Shown: in pieces, positions 21,869 to 28,565 of the stretch | How positions within the stretch are numbered: the stretch's first letter is position 1 | Layout of the letters: every line of letters begins with the position of its first letter | Origin: Lingula anatina | Lineage: Eukaryota; Brachiopoda; Lingulata; Lingulida; Lingulidae | Assembly (NCBI RefSeq): GCF_001039355.2 | Contig: NW_019775630.1 | Location: 1 to 28,565 of the forward strand | Length of the DNA stretch: 28,565 bases | Direction of reading: 5' to 3' | Notes under the pieces: model-generated | The model's input: only the letters and a program-made list of their open reading frames with translations | What the model was told of the DNA's origin: nothing | Database searches by the model: none | Position numbers and translations under genes: made by a program

Positions 21869-22467
21869 AAAATAAAACAAAACAAAATAAGATTAATAAA
21901 AATATGTGCACGCCATGAAAGTCCCCCCTTTTTTGTAGGCGGTGCTAAAACAATACTAGCTACCAGTGAACAGCTTGGGAAGGATTTTTTTTCAACAAAA
22001 GCACAAAAGAAAAAAACCTGAAATTGGACACAGAGAAGCATCTGTGAGCCAAAAGTGAAAATGCATTGCATTCTTTCAGTGACCTATGCATATGGAATAA
22101 AAAGTACTTTAAAGTGTTACATACCATTTGGACACTGTTCTGACCCTTGTGGGTACTGTACATGACATTCAGGGTCCGGCTGCTGGGCGCAGTTGACACA
22201 AACCACGGGTTCCTCGCCTGGTTGTGGTGGGTGTGGTAAAACCCCGATCTTGGCCCACATCGTTCCGATGGGACACTTTTTGAGGGTGACATTCTTCAGT
22301 ACGGTGTAGGCGAAGTCACACTGCCAGTAATATGCACAGTCAGAGTCTGAGACGTAGGCGACACCTTGTGACACTTCCGGTTTGTCAACCAGGCATCGTT
22401 TCTCAACTTCCTCTGGAATATAATTGTGTACTTCTCATGATGAAACATTGAGCTCCTTGACCATTTC

Positions 22468-22526
<59 letters not shown>

Positions 22527-22707
22527 GATAAATAAATACAAATAAAAAAATATAAAAAAATCAAAAGAGGATCAGCTTTCAAAGCAGTAACTGGTCAGGT
22601 TTGGCTCTATCATAATATTCACTGGATCTTTAAAACTTACCAATTGGTAAATGTGGATAAGCGTAAGTAGCGCCGAGCAGAGCTAGGCACACTAGTATGA
22701 TCTTCAT
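17682..22707 (-). CDS. Copy C: secreted chitin-binding/LamG-like protein (complete, nine coding exons)
   Basis: Coding exons, 5' to 3': 22641-22707, 22125-22412, 21374-21424, 20862-21005, 19979-20113, 19542-19747, 19023-19134, 18385-18503, 17682-17768; total 1209 bases, 402 residues, all GT-AG, with the same phases as copy B. Signal peptide MKIILVCLALLGATYA. The CBM14-like module keeps all eight Cys, and the linker is richer in Thr and basic residues than in B. The LamG-like half carries FNGTGGLQIPYF, VIWDGKTLTLAVFAGG and GSYSGNICLLFFTDK. All Cys and the three sequon positions seen in B are kept. Differences include two extra codons after the signal peptide core, one extra codon in exon 6, two fewer in exon 8 and less standard donors (GTGCGT after exon 6, GTACGC after exon 7). 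Function is as inferred for copy B. Confidence 0.9.
18385..18503 (-). CDS. Copy C exon 8, LamG-like C-terminal strands
   Basis: 119 bases, phase 1 to 0. SIVC, PLFVGYVP and GSYSGNICL are shared with copy B. Donor GTGAAT. Confidence 0.86.
19023..19134 (-). CDS. Copy C exon 7, LamG-like core
   Basis: 112 bases, phase 0 to 1, same length as in copy B. Acceptor TTCCAG, donor GTACGC. Confidence 0.86.
19542..19747 (-). CDS. Copy C exon 6, LamG-like core
   Basis: 206 bases, phase 1 to 0. GLQIPYFKN, SWVTAVVF and VVVQNPLG. Acceptor TTTTAAG, donor GTGCGT. Confidence 0.86.
19855..19900. repeat. (AAAT)n microsatellite in copy C intron 5
   Basis: About 11 AAAT units; copy B intron 5 lacks it. Confidence 0.93.
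19979..20113 (-). CDS. Copy C exon 5, start of LamG-like domain
   Basis: 135 bases, phase 1-1. Acceptor TTTTAG, donor GTATGG. A truncated duplicate of its 5' end lies just upstream at 20319-20351. Confidence 0.88.
20319..20351 (-). pseudogene. Truncated extra copy of exon 5 in copy C intron 4
   Basis: ATTTCAG followed by about 33 bases coding EFPLRWPFVV in the exon 5 frame, then it runs into A/T sequence without the rest of the exon. The adjoining intron (20352-20480) also repeats the intron next to real exon 5 (20114-20240). It is closer to copy B exon 5 (WWPFVV) than to copy C exon 5 (RWNFDV). No donor is visible, so it is a relic. Confidence 0.7.
20862..21005 (-). CDS. Copy C exon 4, Cys-bearing segment
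   Basis: 144 bases, phase 1-1. KIC, FSCG and KCEC match the Cys of copy B exon 4. Sequon NET sits where B has NQT. Donor GTGAGT. Confidence 0.87.
21374..21424 (-). CDS. Copy C exon 3, Thr/Pro linker
   Basis: 51 bases, phase 1-1, coding ATTPGPTTTEKPRPLGP. The acceptor is TTTAAG next to the TATAA array, the weakest acceptor of the three copies. Confidence 0.83.
21430..21495. repeat. (TATAA)n microsatellite at copy C exon 3 acceptor
   Basis: About 12 TATAA units, five bases from the acceptor, as in copies A and B. Confidence 0.93.
21828..21868. repeat. (AAAT)n microsatellite in copy C intron 2
   Basis: About nine AAAT units. Confidence 0.92.
22125..22412 (-). CDS. Copy C exon 2, peritrophin-A/CBM14-like module
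   Basis: 288 bases, phase 1-1. CAYYWQC, CPIGTMW and CVNC are conserved. Acceptor ATTCCAG, donor GTATGT. Confidence 0.9.
22468..22527. repeat. (AAT)n microsatellite in copy C intron 1
   Basis: About 19 AAT units, about 55 bases upstream (coding sense) of the exon 2 acceptor. Confidence 0.94.
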
Positions 22708-22713
22708 TGTGAT
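22641..22713 (-). CDS. Copy C exon with start codon
   Basis: ATG at 22707; 67 coding bases. Preceded by a TTTTCAG acceptor, so six bases of 5' UTR lie in this exon. Donor GTAAG. Confidence 0.88.
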
Positions 22714-23282
22714 CTGAAAACAAATAGATTTGTTTCAGTTAGACATGTTTTTATTTTCACTGAAAGTAAACAAACAAACAAACACAACTTCAATATCTTT
22801 CTCTTCCTAAAGTCAGTTACTTACAAAGTGGGCAGATTTCTCCAAAAGAGCACCTTATTTAAAGCAGTTAATCAATGGTTATCCACGAAAGTCTTATCGA
22901 TTTTAATTTACCATGTTTAACCTGTTCTGAAAACTAAAAAACAAATATCTAAACATGCTCCCATTCATTAAGCTTATTAGAAATACTGTACTCACACTCA
23001 GAAGATTAAAAAAAAAAAAAAAAAACACCACCAAAGTGTTACCTTAAATTTACAACATTCATTATTTAAACAGCGTAATTAATTGTGTACTGAAGTTTGT
23101 TTTTATTGAAATCAGCTCACGTTAATATTTTCATTTCATTACTGGAGAGACAACATAGACATTAGCCTTATTCACCCTTCTCTTCCAACTCTCCATCCAA
23201 CAATGTCTTAATAACATTTAAAAGGTAAGGATACGGCTCTGACGGATGCCTCAGTTTGCCTGGTCTAACTATTCCACCTTAC

Positions 23283-23353
23283 CTTTCAGCTGTGAACCCG
23301 TCCACGGTCAGAAAGCAGTGTGACAGTCTAACGGGGCGTCTCACCTCTTTTAT
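23283..23353 (-). promoter_or_regulatory. Copy C promoter and untranslated first exon
   Basis: TATA box ATAAAAG at 23347-23353; initiator TGTCACACT with a likely start at 23321, 32 bases downstream; a 39-base untranslated exon 23321-23283 ending GCTGAAAG|GTAAGG. The 5' UTR intron runs from 23282 to 22714. The exon and its flanks are nearly identical to copy B, which supports function. The start site is predicted, not observed. Confidence 0.7.
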
Positions 23354-23609
23354 CCTCCTCTCCGACTTTTTCAAGTTAGACGAATGTTAATATTCACAAT
23401 ATTTATGCGCGTTATTCAATCGCTGATGATGTCTCTATGGCTGTCAAGAGACAAACAAGGGCGGTTGAAATCGATTTCAATTGTTAATTTCTCAAAAATT
23501 AATGCGTTTTTTGAAATAATGTGATAATAAATTTAAAAATATGGTACAAACAGGTGTCAGCAGTGTCATCCTTTGAAGTTTATGAAATTATATCTTGAAC
23601 AATATGACC

Positions 23610-23948
23610 TTAAAGGGATAATAACTCTTTTGGCCAAAAATGAATTATCCTGGAGTAAACAACAATTTTCCCCAACTTGCTAATCGTTAATGAATCCATT
23701 TTTACATCAAAGTTAGTCCCTGTTTTTTTTCTTAAAGTTTGTTTTTCTATAATCTCTTAAGTGATTATAACAGAGTATAGCCATCAATGGAGGTCACATG
23801 ATCTAAAGACAAGCTCAGCGCGATATCAGAATGATAGCTATAACTGCCGTTTTTCTTGTACAACAGAATTTATTATATTTCGATGAGTTGTTCACAATAT
23901 TTTTATTGTGAAACATAGATCTCATACGAAGAGTTAATATCCCTTTAA
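23610..23948. mobile_element. TTAA-flanked MITE, copy 2 (inverted relative to copy 1)
   Basis: A 331-base element (23614-23944) between TTAA sites, the reverse complement of 2262-2600 with scattered substitutions and indels. It lies about 290 bases upstream of the copy C transcription start. Opposite orientation means it did not arrive by the gene duplication. Confidence 0.85.
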
Positions 23949-23954
23949 ATGAAA

Positions 23955-24400
23955 TTGAGCGCATTACATGTTGTTATAAGGTTTTTCTTTACATAGAGAA
24001 TATAAATATGTTTATTAGTGAAACGTTGACTTTACCCGCAATGATGTGAACATAAATTTCTGCAACGGTTTATCCGCCTTGCAGTGTACATTTAATGATA
24101 TAATAGAAATGAAAACACCTACTTGTACTCCTACTTAATGTACTGCGACAGGCAGACTTCATAAACCAAATTTGATATTTTTCACTGCATATTGCATAAG
24201 GGCGAGACAACAGGATTTTTTTGCTTTATGGATGACTTTTATTATTATATAATTCAGTTTTTTTTGACATTATATGTATTTTTAGGCACATGAATTAAGC
24301 ATTACCTCTTCAGTTGATTATTGTGTAAATCCACGATAACGCCCGACCAGTAAAAAATTAGATGGCAGTTTAAATTTGTATGGAACCTGTCTTGAAGTAC
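23955..24400. repeat. Local upstream repeat near copy C
   Basis: Counterpart of 12765-13185 upstream of copy B: same order of blocks ending in GTTGATTATTGTGTAA and ATTTGTATGGAACCTGTC, then the TG/AG tract. Confidence 0.7.
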
Positions 24401-24409
24401 ACGCACACG

Positions 24410-24672
24410 CCCTTCCCTTCTTATACATGTATTAAGCACATTGCGTGCGTGTGTTCGTGTGTGTGTGCGTGTATGTGAGAGAGGGAGAGAGGTGGATGTG
24501 TGTGTTTGTGCGCAAAGACTTAGAGAGAGGAGAGAGAAAGAGTTGTGTGTGTGTGTGTGTGTGTGAAAGAGATACAGAGAAAGAGAGAGAGGTGCATGCA
24601 TGCGGGCGCGCGTGTGTGTTTGTGAAAAAAAAAGAGAGAGAGAAAGAGGGTCGTGTGTGTTTCTGTGATTGC

Positions 24673-24733
<61 letters not shown>

Positions 24734-24745
24734 GGGGGGGGGGGA
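24410..24745. repeat. TG/AG-rich simple-repeat tract upstream of copy C
   Basis: Mixed (TG)n and (AG)n, including an AG run at about 24690-24730 and a G-run. Open frames on both strands are artefacts of the repeat. Confidence 0.92.
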
Positions 24746-24749
24746 GAAC

Positions 24750-25265
24750 ATCCTAAACTGTGTCAAATATACACAATGCTATTCTTTGTTCACCATATAC
24801 AATAACACACAGCATTACTGGTGGCACTATTTAACTTTAGCTACCCAGTTAGACAATTTCAGTTTGCATTTATTTAAAGTGCTTGACATAATTTACGCTA
24901 GGTCAATAATTGTCACATCCTTAATTTCGTTTATATTTTTATAATTTTGATTTTGAAATCATGAGATGAAAGCTGAAAACTGTAACATTTATTCCTAATC
25001 CGTATTTAACATGGCTTACAAAAATGAACCAGATCACAGATTTCCTTATTTCTATCATCTATTCAAATTTTGAATAGGCACGCCTAAGCTCAATGTTATG
25101 CACCACAGCAATTTCCATAAATGTAAAAATGTCAGTAAAAACTGAAAAGGCGCCACCCAATTCACCAAGTGTGCACCTGATAAATTTGCATCTGTCTCTT
25201 TCCAAGAAAGGTGCCATACATCGTGTTTACTGCCAATTACCGCAATTATGTTATGCAAGCGGCGC
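24750..25265. other. Gene-free stretch
   Basis: Unique-looking AT-rich sequence. No gene, RNA or transposon ends recognised. Confidence 0.5.
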
Positions 25266-25273
25266 TGTATAAG

Positions 25274-25413
25274 TATAAAAACGGCCACGAATCTGCTTTG
25301 AGTTTAATCGTCCCGTTCTGCCTGAGAAGTTGACAGAGTCAGACCAGACCATTACCAGGGTTGATTCGTGCTCTGCGCCATGCGTCCCAACCCATGCCAC
25401 AAGTGCTCAATAG
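25274..25413 (+). promoter_or_regulatory. Candidate plus-strand TATA promoter and first exon
   Basis: TATAAAA at 25274-25280 is followed by about 100 bases without any ATG, then an ATG at 25380 in a good context (G at -3). The frame runs 34 bases to a TAG|GTTAGT donor. See the candidate CDS at 25380-25640. Confidence 0.3.
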
Positions 25414-25640
25414 GTTAGTATTTCGATTTTGAGAAACCTGATCGTTTCTGCATTTCTTTCAAATAATATTCATCAATTTTAATGACTCTATCTTTGGTGG
25501 TTACGGAATTTTTGAACCTGAGAAATCACGTTATCTGAATTGTTTGATTCATTTAAACGCTCTTAATTCTTTTCATAGAATCCAAAGCTTGCGCGAACAA
25601 ATTCGTTTGTAGAGAACTGATACCCCAGGTCTACCTGTAA
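25380..25640 (+). CDS. Possible tiny two-exon gene, 31 codons
   Basis: Exon 1 25380-25413 codes MRPNPCHKCSI plus one base. Exon 2 25579-25640 follows a strong CTTTTCATAG acceptor and continues in phase (ESKACANKFVC...), ending at TAA. The product would have four cysteines and no signal peptide. A TATA box, a clean leader and matched splice phases favour a gene. The short length, the poor coding statistics possible at this size and the absence of a clear AATAAA nearby count against it. Function unknown; it may equally be the 5' end of a non-coding transcript or chance. Confidence 0.27.
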
Positions 25641-26740
25641 ATGCACTCGTTGAGTGTTTTAAACTAGGTTTTTGATAAGGAAGGGTTTGTTACTAGTTTA
25701 GACATAATAGTAAAAACAGCAATTAACCGAAGGTAAACTCTTCAGACTGCTAACTAGCGCTTCCTCTTTTTACTGTAAGCATGGAATTTTGCACAATCAT
25801 GAAAAATAGTATTCTGAGTACCTTAAGAAATAGGGGCATGTCTGAAAATTCCAACAGATGTTAAATGGTCACCTGCTTATAGGTTAGTTCTATTACATGT
25901 TCTTATGGTGATTTATATTGAAGGACAGAATGTCATAATGAAGAAATATGACTCCATATCAAAGTCTGTATTCACACATAATTACAAAATTGCTGCAATT
26001 CAATATTTCTTGGTAAGGACAAACGACACATGGAATTATAGGTGGCAGTGTACTCAGGTTTATCACACAGAGTGTGCAACTCTAACCATCTATTGTGCAT
26101 CACTGAAAGAACGCGTGTTTCTACCGCTGCTCATAGTGGATTTTAATTGCCGTCTATATAAAAGAATTTGCGACAACCGCGGCGGCGAATCCATGGCTAT
26201 TTGAAGAGTGGGGTCCGCGGATGCGAATCCGACCCCCCCCCTCCATTGTTGGTGTTGAAAAAAAAATGGTATTTTAGAGGTCGAAAGGTGCCATTTGGTA
26301 CGGTTTGGAACTATAATTCAACTAGACAAAATTCTAATTTCAAGAGGGGACCATTGGTGTGTTTTTGTCCAGAAATTGAAAGGGGGGGGGGGAGGGGGAG
26401 GGGGGTCTAAATCCGCCATTGAACCGTTACTGTATTTTGTTCTGTATATTGTATATTGTACAATATACAATACAGTACTGTATATTGTTCTGTTCTGTTG
26501 CAGGAATGGATTGACGGAGATATAAAAAATGAACAGTGAACATATAGTATTCACAGGAGTTTATATGGCCACAACCATATATAACCTGATAATATAGGAC
26601 GATATTTCCGCAAGCTGGACTTCATGGCATAAATAACAATGGGAAATTTTAACAGTAGACTTCATAGTATAGATAACATCGATGATAACTGATGTAAAAC
26701 ATTTGACTTCATGACGATTTACATCACTTCGACTAACAAA
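25641..26740. other. Stretch without firm gene, with G-runs and a palindrome
   Basis: A 99-codon plus-strand frame (25905-26204) lacks recognisable domains. The block 26205-26420 has C-runs, G-runs and a 'GTCTAAATCCGCCATTG' end that looks like a dispersed repeat. A perfect palindrome lies at 26447-26472. Confidence 0.45.
26447..26472. repeat. 26-base perfect palindrome
   Basis: Centred on TTGTACAA, with arms TATTGTATATTGT; imperfect symmetry and direct repeats of CTGTATATTGT extend it on both sides. Confidence 0.85.
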
Positions 26741-26744
26741 CAGT

Positions 26745-27610
26745 TGCCAATGTGGTTAAAAAAAAAGAACAAAACATTAAGAATACATTAATAAGAAAAG
26801 AGAACTACACTTCTTCAAAGTCATATTAATATTAGTGACATGTAAGGTGGGTGTGTCCTGTTGCTGAAAACTGTTCACGAGGTTGAAGATACCCTGGAAG
26901 ACGAGCTTGGAGGGTTGGACTGAATGACGTTGACTACGAATTAAATTTAGTAAAATGTTCGTAAAAAATTTTATTTATTTTTTTTTTAAGAATCTAACAC
27001 CTGTAACATGACTTGCGGTAAAGTAAGACCAAAATGCTGAGGATATTCATATTTTATATACTGGGAGTGAAAGCTGGCGATACAGTTTCAAAGACATCAC
27101 TGAATGGTATCAAATGTCTACACAATTAGCTAAGCTTGCGTTATTTGAAAGTCACATGTCTGTTAGCGTGTGCGTCTACAGCATTTAGCAGTTATCACTT
27201 GTAGGGTTTCAGGTCTGTTTTGTGGGGTATTGTCTAATTTTTCCAGAAGAACTGAACAGATTATTAGGAGGTGGATCCTTTTCTGCATCGCGCACTCCAA
27301 ATCATCCTTCAAGTGTTCAATAGGGTTATAGTGTCAAGGTGAAAGATGGTTGTTCCATTATAAGAACATTGCGCTTTTGCAACAAATCAATCATAAACGG
27401 GAACTGGGAGCAAGTGCGTTGTCATGATGCAGCCTGTAGTCACCCCTGAAGTCACCACTTGAAAATGAAGTGAGCTTGCAGTTAAATATGTCACGATCAT
27501 AGACCTCAGCGATGCTGAAACCTATTGACCATTGTTTTTTCTTTTAATTTTTCACTCCGTAAATACGTAGCTCTATAATGGGGCCATTTACCATAACATT
27601 TTCAACACTG
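26745..27610 (-). pseudogene. Decayed Tc1/mariner-like transposase downstream of copy D
   Basis: Minus-strand pieces, in order: FSIAEVYDRDIFNCKLTSF (about 27460-27520), RLHHDNALAPSSRL (about 27395-27440) and, after frameshifts, PIEHLKDDLECAMQKR (about 27275-27325). These match the second-Asp region and the DLNPIEnlW-dL region of Tc1-like transposases. A stop and at least two frameshifts make it dead. The flanks match 16280-17020, but the PIEH part survives only here. Confidence 0.68.
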
Positions 27611-27885
27611 GAAAAGTTGGATAAAATATTTTAAATTTTTATTGAACTAGAAATTATCCCTTTTAGTCGGCATCTTGACTTCGCAATTGGTTCAGTATTT
27701 AAGTGCCGCTGAATATACCAATTCATTTTCTCACACAGCCAAACAGACGCACACTCATTGTTTACTGAACAAAGAAATTAATCAAAACGCACAAGCTAGT
27801 TTGAAACACACAATTCATCTCTCTCTCTCTCAACACACACTGCATAAAAGTCAAAACACAAACAATATTTCAATTGCTTCTAAAG

Positions 27886-27891
27886 TTTATT
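27886..27891 (-). terminator. Copy D poly(A) signal AATAAA
   Basis: AATAAA on the coding strand in the same context as copies B and C, 281 bases after the copy D stop codon. Confidence 0.75.
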
Positions 27892-28171
27892 CTCAATATC
27901 TGTGATTAACACAGGACGTTAAGTCTATTGTACTACGAACATTACGTTCAAAAGTTAAGAGGTCGTCATTGTAAAATCAAGATCTTTCCAGCAACAAGAA
28001 ACGTTTCAAACACGCCCTCGTTTTGTCAGGAATCACGTTCTACATCCGATTATCAAAAATCATCATTGGAACTTATGAGTCCTATTATTAGATGTTGTCT
28101 TAGCAGAACAAGGTTATCGCCGTTTCTTGCTTTGCTGGGGGTCTGTTGACATTATTGATATCCACCAGTTA
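27886..28171 (-). other. Copy D 3' UTR
   Basis: About 286 bases, nearly co-linear with the copy C 3' UTR. Confidence 0.68.
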
Positions 28172-28255
28172 TTAAACAGGTGGTCCAACGTAATCAAGGA
28201 GGACGTCGGCCTTGGCAGCATCAGCGTTATCATACAATTTGTCGGTAAAGTAGAG
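28172..28255 (-). CDS. Copy D: last coding exon of a fourth chitin-binding/LamG-like gene
   Basis: 84 bases including TAA. Begins LYFTDKLYDNADAAKADVLL and ends in GPPV, against GPPFG in copy C and GPPWS in copy B. Acceptor TTTTCAG. By comparison with copy C, exon 8 would lie beyond the right edge; 28300-28565 resembles copy C intron 8 (17810-18125). Only this exon supports the copy, so whether the gene is intact is unknown. Confidence 0.85.
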   Translation of the reverse strand, partial: LYFTDKLYDNADAAKADVLLDYVGPPV

Positions 28256-28565
28256 CTGAAAATAGATGAATAAAAGTTAAAAAGAACACATATATGTGCC
28301 TTTAATAGTCCCTTAACTTTGGATTTCTTTTCTCAGCAGACATACCGTATTTGGCGACGTGCCAATTAATCGCTCCTCTTTAAACACCCTTTACACTGGA
28401 CGGCGTCTTTTCTGCGTCCTTTGTGCGACCATGAAAGTAGCATCGCTGTGATCGTAGAAAGGAGGCATAAGCATCGTTTTGGTTGCAGATTGAATGCTCA
28501 ATGATTGGCCAGTTGTCGGCACTTTAAGTCGTTTTTTACTCTCAAACAGGGCCGTACTACGGGTC

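Noticed and set aside
24302-24766. Long frames on both strands rich in CV, HTHT and SLSL
   Set aside because: These are translations of TG/AG simple repeats.
25905-26204. 99-codon plus-strand frame
   Set aside because: No recognisable domain, signal peptide, promoter or splice context, and AT-rich surroundings; length is compatible with chance.
26195-26240. Possible tRNA-derived SINE head (GATGCGAATCC resembling a B box)
   Set aside because: No matching A box or cloverleaf could be drawn; similarity limited to a few bases.

Overview
The window is nuclear DNA of an animal. It is AT-rich, with spliced genes (GT-AG introns), many microsatellites and several small DNA transposons. The gene content suggests a shell-forming or similar lophotrochozoan, perhaps a bivalve mollusc; that placement is inference and weak.

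The core is a tandem array of one gene family, all on the minus strand: copy A (5' exons only, 213-1496, cut by the left edge), copy B (complete, 4627-11773), copy C (complete, 17682-22707) and copy D (last coding exon only, 28172-28255, cut by the right edge). Copies B and C each join nine coding exons with consistent phases into open frames of 401 and 402 codons. The encoded protein has a signal peptide, a peritrophin-A/CBM14-like cysteine-rich chitin-binding module, a short Pro/Thr linker and a laminin-G-like (concanavalin-A-fold) C-terminal half. This module pair is known from mollusc shell-matrix proteins such as the Pif/BMSP group, so secreted extracellular-matrix or biomineralisation proteins are the best guess. 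No existing gene name can be assigned with certainty.

The copies also share their non-coding layout: a TATA-type promoter with an initiator about 32 bases downstream, a short untranslated first exon, an intron in the 5' UTR, a strongly conserved 3' UTR of about 280 bases with AATAAA, and a (TATAA)n microsatellite fused to the 3' splice site of exon 3. In copy B the TATA box reads ATGAAAG. Copy A has an altered start region.

Between and inside the genes are a pair of inverted TTAA-flanked MITEs upstream of copies A and C, two candidate PIF/Harbinger-type elements (7321-7840 and 14013-14898), a small TA-flanked MITE (6123-6259), two decayed Tc1/mariner transposase pieces downstream of copies C and D, a local upstream repeat present about four times, and long TG/AG, AT, AAT and AAAT simple repeats. 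On the plus strand, 25274-25640 holds a possible tiny spliced gene (TATA box, good start context, 31 codons). It is the only hint of a second gene type and is weakly supported.
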